Positions 37,346-46,264 of a stretch of 64,000 nucleotides of DNA are shown here, one piece after another. Each line of letters starts with the position of its first letter. The first letter of the stretch is position 1. The stretch is from contig NZ_JAWLPU010000001.1 in assembly GCF_036997485.1 (NCBI RefSeq), positions 620,001 through 684,000 on the forward strand, in the 5' to 3' direction. This stretch comes from Brachyspira pilosicoli (GTDB lineage: Bacteria > Spirochaetota > Brachyspiria > Brachyspirales > Brachyspiraceae). Below the pieces are notes generated by a model. That model ran no database searches. It was not told the DNA's origin and saw nothing but the letters and a program-made list of their open reading frames with translations. The translations under genes and the position numbers were made by a program.

Positions 37346-40300
37346 ATGGCTAAACAATACAGCGAAAGATTTTTACAAGATAAAGTTATTGACCTCTTTC
37401 AAAAAATGAAATATCAATTTCTTACTCAAGATGAAGCACTAAAAGAAAGAGAGTATAATCTTAATAATGTGCTGCTCAAAAATATCTTAGAAGAACAAAT
37501 GAAAAAAATTAACTCATTTACTTATAAAGACAAACAAAACTCTTTTTCTATAGATAATATTAAAAAAGCTATTGAAGACTTGGATGTGCCTCTTATCAAT
37601 GGATATTTAAGCACAAATGAAATAATTACATCAAAACTCCTTAAAGGCGAATCATATAAAGAAAAAATTGGAAATGAACAAAAAAGCTTCAACATAAAAT
37701 ATATAGATTTTGATAACATAGAAAACAATGTGTTTCATATTACAGAAGAATTTGCTGTTAATAGAAAGACCACAGATGAAAGAGAGAGGACAAGAAGACC
37801 CGATTTAGTGGTATTTATTAACGGCATACCTATAGCGGTGATAGAATTAAAAAAGGGAAGTGTTGACTCTCAAAATGCAGTTGAACAGATGTGTAGAAAT
37901 CAAAAAGAAAATGAAATTCAAAACCTATTTAAATTCTCTCAATTATTAGTTGGTGCTAATGATAACATAGTGAAATACGGCACAGCAGGCACAGAAGTAA
38001 AATTATACAACATATGGAAAGATAAAGAACATCATGACAAAGAAAAGTCAAAAGATAAAACCAAAAAAGAAGATAGCAAAACTCTAAAAGAATTACAAAA
38101 ACTAATAACCGACAGAGTGATAAACGAAATAGATATTACATTATATTCATTGTTTGAGAAAACAAGGCTCTTCGACATCATGGAATATTTTATAATATTT
38201 GACGGCCCAACGAAAAAAGTAACAAGATACAATCAATACTTCGCCGTAAAAAAAATATTAGAAAGAGTTTCAAAAACTAACAGCTCCAAAAAAAGAGAAG
38301 GCGGTGTTGTTTGGCACACGCAAGGAAGCGGAAAGAGCCTTACAATGTCTATGCTTACAAAGATGATATCAAGAAAAATACAAAACTCTAAAGTGGTTGT
38401 GGTTACAGACAGAATAGATTTAGATGAGCAGATACATGACACATTTAAAAACACTGATATTGCAGTAGACAGAGCAACAACAGGAGAGAACTTAATAAAA
38501 TTAATTAAAGAAAATAAATCTGTAATAACAACTGTAATAAATAAGTTTGAAAAGGTATTCGATAAAAAAGTGGTAGTAGATTCTTCTGATATATTTATAT
38601 TGGTTGATGAAAGTCATAGAAGTCAATACGGCGACTTTGCAAATAAGATGAGAAAGGTTTTTCCAAATGCTTGTTATATAGGTTTTACAGGCACACCTTT
38701 ATATAAATCAGAAAAGAGCACTGCAGAAAAGTTTGGAGGATTTATAGATTCCTACACCATAAGAGATGCATTAGAAGATAAGGTAATAGTGCCTTTATAT
38801 TATGAAAGCAGATTTATAGAACAAAAGATATACAACAAAGAGGGTTTAGATTATAGATATGACCTCATCACAAAAGACCTTACAGAAAAAGAGAAAGAGA
38901 ATTTAAAAAAGAAAAAAGTAAGTGAAAAGGTGATATTAGAAAGCGAGCCGAGGTTAATATTATTGGCAGATGATATAGCAAAGCATTATAATAAAAACTT
39001 GAAAGATACAGATTTTAATGCGATGTTTGCAGTGTCAAGTAAATATCAGGCTTTAAAAATGAAAGAGATATTTGACATTTATCATCATCTTAACACAGCG
39101 GTTGTAATATCTTCTCAGGCAGATGAGGGCGAAGACAACAGCAATAATGCAGACAAGAAAAAATATGTTGCAGAAAAATGGAAAGATTTATACAGCAAAT
39201 ATTCAAAAGATGAGAATAAATATACAGAAGAAGTTATAAAATCTTTCAAAAACGGCGGTATAGATATATTGATTGTTGTAGATAAGCTTCTTACAGGATT
39301 TGACCCGCCAAGGGCACAGGTTTTGTATATAGATAAAGAGTTAAAAGATCATGGACTTCTTCAGGCAATAGCGAGGGTAAACAGAACCTATACTGGAAAA
39401 GACAATGGGGTTCTTATAGACTATAGGGGATTGCTTAAAAATTTAGACATGGCTTTAAATGAATACGACAAACTTGCTAATTATGATTTAGAAGATATTG
39501 AAGATGCGGTGTTTGATATAAAAGAAAAAATAGAAGAGTTTAAAGATGCTTATAAGAGGTTAATAGACTTTTTGCCTGAACTCACTTTAGAAAACAGTAT
39601 AAATATATGCTCTCCGCTTTTAAGCGAACAAGAAAAAAGAGACAAATTTTATGAGCTATTTTTAGATTATTCAAAGCTTTTAAATATATGTCAATTCAGC
39701 GAACATTTTTTGGACAGTTTTACTAATGAAGAGATAGAAAAGTATAAAGAATTGTTTAAAACTTGTGTTGAATTGAGAGGCAATTTAAGAATAAAACATC
39801 ATGAGGCAATAGATTTTAAAGAATACGAATCAAAGATGCAGAAGCTTTATGATGAGTTTATAGGTACAGAAACAAATGTAAAAGTGTTAAATAGGATTCC
39901 AAGTATATTTGATGCTGATTTTGAAAAAGAGATAGAATATTTAGAAGATGCCAAATCTGATGCTATATTAAATGCTTCAAGCAGTGTAATAAAAGAGAGA
40001 ATGGAAGAAAACCCAGAATTATATACAAAACTCTCAGAGAGAATATCAGATATAATAGAAAGATATAAAAACAGCAGAATTTCAGATAAAGAAAAATTAG
40101 AAGAGGCAAGAGAAATATATCTAACCCTTAAAGGCGAAAATGAAAAGGAGAACCTTAAATATAACGAAGCTATAAGAGAAAATAAATGTGCAAGAAGTGT
40201 TTATGACAATTCTAAGAAATATATTGATAATGAAGATATATTAATAGATTTTTCATTGTTTGTTGATAGTCTATTTAAGGCAAAAAATAAAATACCAGAT

Positions 40301-40483
40301 TGGCAGAATGGTAATGATATTAGAAACAAGATAGAAGGAAGCATTGATGATAAATTGTTTGAATTAGAAGAAGATAACAAAATAGAAAAGATAAAGGATG
40401 ATGAGATGAAAGAGTTTTTGCGTATTTTGTTTGAGATAGGTTTAAATATATATTCTAATTACAGCGATAAAAAGATAAAGTAG
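37346..40483 (+). CDS. hsdR: Type I restriction endonuclease subunit HsdR
   Basis: A 1045-residue motor-nuclease subunit that translocates and cuts unmodified DNA. The nuclease domain has the PD-(D/E)XK residues Asp153 in RRPDLVVF, then Glu167 and Lys169 in VIELKKG. The helicase motor has HTQGSGKS at 324-331, LVDESHRS, and GFTGTPLY, then the DKLLTGFDPP motif VI region. A helical C-terminal domain binds the methylase core. An AAAGGAG site precedes the start. The gene is full-length and uninterrupted. Confidence 0.95.
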   Translation: MAKQYSERFLQDKVIDLFQKMKYQFLTQDEALKEREYNLNNVLLKNILEEQMKKINSFTYKDKQNSFSIDNIKKAIEDLDVPLINGYLSTNEIITSKLLKGESYKEKIGNEQKSFNIKYIDFDNIENNVFHITEEFAVNRKTTDERERTRRPDLVVFINGIPIAVIELKKGSVDSQNAVEQMCRNQKENEIQNLFKFSQLLVGANDNIVKYGTAGTEVKLYNIWKDKEHHDKEKSKDKTKKEDSKTLKELQKLITDRVINEIDITLYSLFEKTRLFDIMEYFIIFDGPTKKVTRYNQYFAVKKILERVSKTNSSKKREGGVVWHTQGSGKSLTMSMLTKMISRKIQNSKVVVVTDRIDLDEQIHDTFKNTDIAVDRATTGENLIKLIKENKSVITTVINKFEKVFDKKVVVDSSDIFILVDESHRSQYGDFANKMRKVFPNACYIGFTGTPLYKSEKSTAEKFGGFIDSYTIRDALEDKVIVPLYYESRFIEQKIYNKEGLDYRYDLITKDLTEKEKENLKKKKVSEKVILESEPRLILLADDIAKHYNKNLKDTDFNAMFAVSSKYQALKMKEIFDIYHHLNTAVVISSQADEGEDNSNNADKKKYVAEKWKDLYSKYSKDENKYTEEVIKSFKNGGIDILIVVDKLLTGFDPPRAQVLYIDKELKDHGLLQAIARVNRTYTGKDNGVLIDYRGLLKNLDMALNEYDKLANYDLEDIEDAVFDIKEKIEEFKDAYKRLIDFLPELTLENSINICSPLLSEQEKRDKFYELFLDYSKLLNICQFSEHFLDSFTNEEIEKYKELFKTCVELRGNLRIKHHEAIDFKEYESKMQKLYDEFIGTETNVKVLNRIPSIFDADFEKEIEYLEDAKSDAILNASSSVIKERMEENPELYTKLSERISDIIERYKNSRISDKEKLEEAREIYLTLKGENEKENLKYNEAIRENKCARSVYDNSKKYIDNEDILIDFSLFVDSLFKAKNKIPDWQNGNDIRNKIEGSIDDKLFELEEDNKIEKIKDDEMKEFLRILFEIGLNIYSNYSDKKIK

Positions 40484-40490
40484 ATTATAA

Positions 40491-41189
40491 ATGAGCGAGA
40501 TAATAATAGAACATAAAAAAATAAAAAATATTTATATAAGAGTAAAACCAGATTTTAACATATATGTAACAGCACCTAAAAGAGTGAGTAAAGAGTATAT
40601 ATATGAGCTTGTAGAAAAAAGAAAAGATTGGATAGAAGAGAAGAAAAAAGAATTAAAAGAAAAAAATATTTATGATATAAGCAAAAAAGAATTAATAAGC
40701 GGAGAAGATATCTATTATCTTGGAAAAAGATACATGCTTAAGGTGATAATTTCAAAAGAAGAAAATATAACGATATCAGGCAAAATAATGTATATGCAAA
40801 TTAATATCAAAGATGATGAAAACTATAAAAATTTTAATATAAGAAAAAAGCATATACTTCTTGACACTTGGTACAAAAAGGAGGCTTTAAAATTGTTTGA
40901 AAGTCTTCTAAAAAAATATTGCAGCATCATGAATTTAGAAATAAATTCATTTAGTGTAAAAAAACTTAAAAGTAAATGGGGTTCATGCGACATTTCAAAA
41001 AGACATATCACTTTTAATTTGGAACTTATGAAATACCCAGTTCATGCATTAGAATATATAGTAGTTCATGAATTAGCACATTTAATAGAAGCTAATCATA
41101 GTAAAAAATTTTATAATATTGTAAGTCTTTATATGCCAGAGTGGAATAAAGAAAAAGAAATTTTAAATAATTTTTTTAAAAATAAATAA
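40491..41189 (+). CDS. YgjP-like zinc metallopeptidase (DUF45/WLM-like)
   Basis: A 232-residue protein with the zinc motif HELAH (His193, Glu194, His197) and a third likely ligand at His203 in EANHSKKF. The segment KLKSKWGSCDISKRHITFN upstream of it is typical of the YgjP family. It starts seven bases after hsdR and is probably co-transcribed. Genes of this family often travel with type I restriction loci. Its role there is not established. Confidence 0.85.
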   Translation: MSEIIIEHKKIKNIYIRVKPDFNIYVTAPKRVSKEYIYELVEKRKDWIEEKKKELKEKNIYDISKKELISGEDIYYLGKRYMLKVIISKEENITISGKIMYMQINIKDDENYKNFNIRKKHILLDTWYKKEALKLFESLLKKYCSIMNLEINSFSVKKLKSKWGSCDISKRHITFNLELMKYPVHALEYIVVHELAHLIEANHSKKFYNIVSLYMPEWNKEKEILNNFFKNK

Positions 41190-41300
41190 AAAAATAATTA
41201 CAAATTTACTACAAATAAATACCCTAACAAGTTTTTTACTTCTCAAAAAAATTATTAATAAATTTATAAAAAATAAAAATTGCTAATTAGAACTCATAAC

Positions 41301-42239
41301 CTAAATTTTTTTACATGAAACCAAATGATTATTTCCAATATCTTTTAATTTTACATTATCAGACAAACAACTATCCTCTGCATAAGGACATCTATTATAA
41401 AACCTGCATCCTTTTTTAGGGTTTATAGGAGAAGTAACTTCACCCCTAAGCAATATCCTATCCTTTTTCTTATTTACATCAACAGTTGGAATAGCCGAAA
41501 GTAATGCTTTAGTATATGGATGCTTAGGATTTTCAAACAAAGTTTTTTTATCACAGCTTTCTATTATCTCACCTAAATACATAACTGCTATATTATTTGA
41601 TATATGTTTTATAACAGATAAATCATGAGATATAAACATATAAGTTAATTTTAATTCTTTTTGCAAATCCATAAGTAAATTAATTATTTGTGCCTGTATT
41701 GAAACATCTAAAGCACTAACTGGCTCATCACAAACTATAAACTTAGGATTAATAGATAAAGTTCTTGCTATAACTATTCTCTGCCTTCTTCCGCCATCAA
41801 ACTCATGCGGATACATATTATAACTTCTTTTGCTAAGACCAACTATATCCATAATCTCTTCAACCCTTGCTTTTCTATCTCTCGCATTATCATATATCTT
41901 AAAAAAACTTAAAGGCTCAGAAATTATTTCAGAGACAGTATATCTCGGATTTAAAGATGAATAAGGGTCTTGAAATATTATCTGCATAAATCTTCTCATT
42001 TTTCTCATATCATCATTATTTAATTTTGTTATATCCATGCCGTTATAATATATATTACCGCTATCAGGCTCATGCAATCTTAAAATTACTCTTCCCAAAG
42101 TGCTCTTCCCGCAGCCAGACTCTCCCACAACTCCAAGGGTCTCCCCTTCTTTTATGCTTAAACTAACATTATCAACAGCATGCAATTTCCCCTTTGGCGT
42201 ATCAAAATATTTATATAGATTCTTAGTTTCAATAAACAT
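41301..42239 (-). CDS. oppF: Oligopeptide ABC transporter ATP-binding protein OppF
   Basis: A 312-residue ATPase of a peptide importer. Walker A is GESGCGKST, Walker B is [13 protein letters not shown], and the signature reads FDGGRRQR, a variant I also associate with Gram-positive OppF/AppF proteins. A C-terminal oligopeptide-transporter extension holds cysteines ([14 protein letters not shown]) that in relatives bind an iron-sulphur cluster. It is the last gene of the operon and follows oppD after 15 bases. Confidence 0.92.
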   Translation of the reverse strand: MFIETKNLYKYFDTPKGKLHAVDNVSLSIKEGETLGVVGESGCGKSTLGRVILRLHEPDSGNIYYNGMDITKLNNDDMRKMRRFMQIIFQDPYSSLNPRYTVSEIISEPLSFFKIYDNARDRKARVEEIMDIVGLSKRSYNMYPHEFDGGRRQRIVIARTLSINPKFIVCDEPVSALDVSIQAQIINLLMDLQKELKLTYMFISHDLSVIKHISNNIAVMYLGEIIESCDKKTLFENPKHPYTKALLSAIPTVDVNKKKDRILLRGEVTSPINPKKGCRFYNRCPYAEDSCLSDNVKLKDIGNNHLVSCKKI

Positions 42240-42254
42240 AAATAATAACTTCCC

Positions 42255-43211
42255 TTAAAAATTAAAATGACATTTATATTGATGCTCATCACCAATTATA
42301 TTAGGATTTTTCTCCATACATATATCTTTTTTATATTTGCACCTAGGATTAAAATAACATCCGCTTGGCAAATCGGCAGGGTTAACCATATCGCCTTCTA
42401 TAGGTATGAGCCTATCATTATCAACATCAAGCCTTGGTATAGAATTAAATAATCCTTTAGTATATGGGTGCTTTGTATTTAAATAAACTTCTTTAATAGA
42501 ACCGCTTTCAACAATTTCTCCAGCATACATTATAAAAACTCTATCACAAACTTCTGCCACAACACCCAAATCATGTGTAATAAGAATAAGTGACATGTCA
42601 AATTTTTCTTTAAGATTATTTATTATATTTAATACTTGTGCCTGTATGGTTACGTCTAAAGCAGTAGTAGGTTCATCGGCTATTAGTATTTTAGGTTTTA
42701 AAAGTAAAGACATAGCAATCACAACTCTCTGCTTCATACCGCCTGAAAATTGATGAGGATATTCTTTTAATCTATCCCTTTGAACACCCACCAATTCAAG
42801 AAGCTCTATAATAGTATCAAGCTTTTCGCCTTTACTCATATTACTTTTATGACTATCTAAAACTTCCATTAACTGTTTTTCAACCGTCATAGCAGGGTTT
42901 AATGCAGTCATAGGGTCTTGAAATATCATAGATATTCCGTTTCCTCTTATTTGCTGATACTCTTTTGCACTGCATTCTATTATATTTTTATCTTCATAAA
43001 TTATCTCTCCGTCCATAATAATGCCAGGAGGATATGGAATTAAACCCATTACAGATAAAGCCATAGTAGTTTTTCCAGCACCAGTCTCTCCAACTATCCC
43101 TATACTCTCCCCTTTTTTGAGAGATAAGTTTATTCCATTTACAGCCTTTACTGTTTCATCTTCTTTAATGTAATGTACATGTAAATTTTTTATTTCTAAT
43201 ATATTTTCCAT
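42255..43211 (-). CDS. oppD: Oligopeptide ABC transporter ATP-binding protein OppD
   Basis: A 318-residue ATPase partner of OppF. I chose the ATG at 43211 ([14 protein letters not shown]), since AAGAG lies nine bases upstream. A TTG three codons earlier abuts that site. Walker A is GETGAGKTT, the signature is FSGGMKQR, and Walker B is [14 protein letters not shown] cysteine-bearing C-terminal extension is present ([14 protein letters not shown]). Confidence 0.92.
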   Translation of the reverse strand: MENILEIKNLHVHYIKEDETVKAVNGINLSLKKGESIGIVGETGAGKTTMALSVMGLIPYPPGIIMDGEIIYEDKNIIECSAKEYQQIRGNGISMIFQDPMTALNPAMTVEKQLMEVLDSHKSNMSKGEKLDTIIELLELVGVQRDRLKEYPHQFSGGMKQRVVIAMSLLLKPKILIADEPTTALDVTIQAQVLNIINNLKEKFDMSLILITHDLGVVAEVCDRVFIMYAGEIVESGSIKEVYLNTKHPYTKGLFNSIPRLDVDNDRLIPIEGDMVNPADLPSGCYFNPRCKYKKDICMEKNPNIIGDEHQYKCHFNF

Positions 43212-43247
43212 AATAGGCAACTCTTAATTTAATTTTTATTTGTTTTG

Positions 43248-44744
43248 TTATTTCATTTTAGGGTCTAATGCATCTCTAAGTCCATCACCCAAAAAGTTAA
43301 AAGCAAGAACCATAAATATAATAGCTAAACCCGGAAATATAGCTATATAAGGATTAGTTTCCAAATAAACACTTCCTATCTTCAATATATTTCCCCACTC
43401 TGGTATATGAGGCTCTATTCCTAAACCCAAAAAGCTTAAACCGCTTGTAGATAACACAGCAGAACCTATATCCAAAGACATTCTAACAATTACAGGAGAA
43501 AGTACATTAGGAACTATATGCTTATATATAATAATAAAATTATTAGCCCCCAATGCCTTAGCCGCTTCGATAAACTCCATATTAGATACAGAAATTACAC
43601 TCGCCCTCACAGTTCTCGCATAACTTGGTATAGCACTAATACTAAGAGATATTATCAATACAAAAACATTAGCACCAAATACTGCAATAATTGCTATAGC
43701 AAGAAGTATGCTCGGTACAGAATATAATATATCCAATACTCTCATTATAATGTTATCAGCATTTCCCTTATAATATCCAGACAAAGCACCCAAAACTCCT
43801 CCAACTACTATAGGTATAACTGTAGATATTACACCTATTATAAGAGATATTCTAGCACCAAATACTATTCTGCTGAAAACATCTCTTCCATAATTATCCG
43901 TACCAAATGGATATATTAAAGAAGGCGTTTGAAGCAAAGCTGTGTAATTATTTTCTATAGCATCAGCATAATTAAAAGTAAATGTACTCATTATTGATAA
44001 GGCAAATAAAAATATTACAAAAAACATTCCTATTACAGCCATCTCATTTCTAAAAACTCTATACAGTATATCAACAAACTCTATGGATATATCATCATCT
44101 TTATGAATGATTTTTAATATCATAGTAATGCCAGCTAAAAATGAAAATATATTTCCAATGAGTATAGTTAAAATACATATTGCAGAAATAAAATAAAAAA
44201 GCTTCTTGTTTTGTTTTATTTCTTTTATTGAAATTAAATACATTGATAATATAAAAAATAATGAAATTAATATTAAAATTATTATACCAAAATAAAAATT
44301 GTCAGGCAAAACTTCCTTAAACAAATTAATGCTTGATACAAATATAATAGCTATATTCACCAAAAAAGCCTCAAATATAAGTATATACTCAAGCTTTTTT
44401 TTCTTTGTTATCAAATGAAATCCTGAAGAAGCTGCAAAAATATTTGCAGATACTAAAAAAGCTATAAGAAGAAAACCTAATTTTCTTGTAGAAGAAGATA
44501 TATCATTATTAGCTTTTACATCTTTTTTTAATTTTATTAATACCAAGTATGAAATTAAAGCTGAAATAAAATATAATACTGCCGCTGAAATAGTGTAAAT
44601 ATTAAAACTCTTTTTAGTAAAATCTACAGAAAATAATAGTATAACAACTCCTACAAATAAAGAAGCACCCACGGCAAAATTAAGAGAACTATATTCTCTA
44701 AATTTAATAAACTTACTCTCTTCTAATTGTTTTTTATAATCCAT
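43248..44744 (-). CDS. oppC: Oligopeptide ABC transporter permease OppC with long N-terminal extension
   Basis: A 498-residue membrane protein. The usual OppC/DppC permease begins at about residue 230 (RNEMAVIGMFFVIFL) and includes the FGTDNYGRDVFSRI motif and the coupling loop EAAKALGANNF. The first 220 residues are additional and hold about six hydrophobic segments. Ordinary OppC has about 300 residues. The extension is in frame and uninterrupted. Its function is unknown. Confidence 0.88.
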   Translation of the reverse strand: MDYKKQLEESKFIKFREYSSLNFAVGASLFVGVVILLFSVDFTKKSFNIYTISAAVLYFISALISYLVLIKLKKDVKANNDISSSTRKLGFLLIAFLVSANIFAASSGFHLITKKKKLEYILIFEAFLVNIAIIFVSSINLFKEVLPDNFYFGIIILILISLFFILSMYLISIKEIKQNKKLFYFISAICILTILIGNIFSFLAGITMILKIIHKDDDISIEFVDILYRVFRNEMAVIGMFFVIFLFALSIMSTFTFNYADAIENNYTALLQTPSLIYPFGTDNYGRDVFSRIVFGARISLIIGVISTVIPIVVGGVLGALSGYYKGNADNIIMRVLDILYSVPSILLAIAIIAVFGANVFVLIISLSISAIPSYARTVRASVISVSNMEFIEAAKALGANNFIIIYKHIVPNVLSPVIVRMSLDIGSAVLSTSGLSFLGLGIEPHIPEWGNILKIGSVYLETNPYIAIFPGLAIIFMVLAFNFLGDGLRDALDPKMK

Positions 44745-44766
44745 GTTCAGTTCCTATTTTTATCTG

Positions 44767-46164
44767 TTAATAATTTTTCATATTAGATTTTATTCTAGGG
44801 TCTAAAAAAGCATATAATATATCAACCGCCAAATTAACAACGCTTACAACCACAGATACATAAACCACCCCAGCCAAAACTGCAGGTATATCTGGAATAA
44901 ATTGCTTATCAACTATATAGCTTCCTATACCGCTTATATTAAACACCTTCTCTGTAACAGCAGCACCTCCAAGTACAGCACCTAACTGCATACCAGCAGC
45001 TGTTATTATTGGTATTAAAGCGTTTTTTAAAATATGCCTAAATATAACTACATTTTCATTTAAGCCTTTGCTTCTTGCTGTAAGTACAAAATCTGCATTC
45101 TTTATCTCAAGCATGGAGGCTCTTGTCATTCTTGCTATACTCGCTGAAAAACCTGTACCCAATACTATAACAGGCATTATATATGATTTTAAATCACCTA
45201 TAGAAAAAGTAGATGGAAGTAAATTTAAATTAATAGAGAAATTCAATATTAATATCAATCCTATCCAGAAATTCGGTATAGATAATCCTATTAAAGCAAA
45301 AAGCATAAAAATATAATCAAACAATGAATACTGTTTTATAGAAGAAATTATACCAGCAGGTATTGCTATAATTATCGCAAGCAAAAGAGACAAAAATGAT
45401 ATTGTTAAAGTTACAGGGAATTTCCTAGCTATAGCTGAAAATATATCCTCATTACCCACATAAGATTTTCCTAAATTAAAAGTAATAATATTTTTAAAAG
45501 CATTAAATAATTGTTCTATATAAGGTTTATCAAGACCATAAGATTTATTAAAAGTTTCTATTTGTTCTTTTGTTGCATCCTGTCCTAATATATTTAAAGC
45601 ACTATCCATAGGTGAAATATAAAGTATAGTAAATACTAAGAAAATTACTCCAAACATTACAAATATCATCATCATAAGTCTTTCAAATATATACTTCATA
45701 TACCAATGAGAATATATATATATCAAAACATACATAGGAAAAGAAAATATTATAGAATATACAAGAAATATTTTATTTTCAAGCATACTGCTTAATATAG
45801 CAGAACTAGTAAAACTTTCTTTAAACTTTTTATATTTATTTTTATTTCTTTGCTTTTTTAATTGTTCTATATATTTTTTTACCCTTTCTTTTTTATCCTC
45901 ATCACTTATTTTTTTGCCTAATATTTCTACCTCTTTTTCTATATGCAAATAATACTCTTTTTCTTTAATCTTTATTTCATCATCTGCATAATCATCAATA
46001 GCTTTATAAAAATTAGATTTTTTATATTTATTGTAAATAAAAAACTTTCTTATCCACAAAACAATATAAGTAAATATTCCAAGTATTATTAATGCAATTT
46101 TATAAAGAAATATTTTTTGCATTTTTTCAAAATTGCTGCTGATAAAAAAAACAATATTATTCAT
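44767..46164 (-). CDS. oppB: Oligopeptide ABC transporter permease OppB with long N-terminal extension
   Basis: A 465-residue membrane protein. The usual OppB/DppB permease begins at about residue 159 (MKYIFERLMMMIFVMFGVIF) and has the coupling loop TARSKGLNENVVIFRH. The first 158 residues are extra: two hydrophobic segments (about 15-40 and 130-155) flank a strongly charged stretch (55-118) that could form a coiled coil. Ordinary OppB has about 310 residues. Confidence 0.88.
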   Translation of the reverse strand: MNNIVFFISSNFEKMQKIFLYKIALIILGIFTYIVLWIRKFFIYNKYKKSNFYKAIDDYADDEIKIKEKEYYLHIEKEVEILGKKISDEDKKERVKKYIEQLKKQRNKNKYKKFKESFTSSAILSSMLENKIFLVYSIIFSFPMYVLIYIYSHWYMKYIFERLMMMIFVMFGVIFLVFTILYISPMDSALNILGQDATKEQIETFNKSYGLDKPYIEQLFNAFKNIITFNLGKSYVGNEDIFSAIARKFPVTLTISFLSLLLAIIIAIPAGIISSIKQYSLFDYIFMLFALIGLSIPNFWIGLILILNFSINLNLLPSTFSIGDLKSYIMPVIVLGTGFSASIARMTRASMLEIKNADFVLTARSKGLNENVVIFRHILKNALIPIITAAGMQLGAVLGGAAVTEKVFNISGIGSYIVDKQFIPDIPAVLAGVVYVSVVVSVVNLAVDILYAFLDPRIKSNMKNY

Positions 46165-46213
46165 TTTTATATCTCTATATTTTTTAAATTAAATAATTTA
46201 GTAATAAAATAAT

Positions 46214-46252
46214 AATAGTTCTGTAAGTATATATTATACCTACAAAACTATT
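46214..46252 (-). other. Stem-loop between oppA and oppB
   Basis: An 18-base stem with a three-base loop. On the minus-strand transcript the two non-Watson-Crick positions are G-U wobbles, while on the other strand they would be mismatches. This suggests the fold acts in the opp mRNA. No clean T run follows. It may protect oppA mRNA or lower expression of the downstream genes. Confidence 0.55.
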
Positions 46253-46264
46253 TTTTATTAATAA

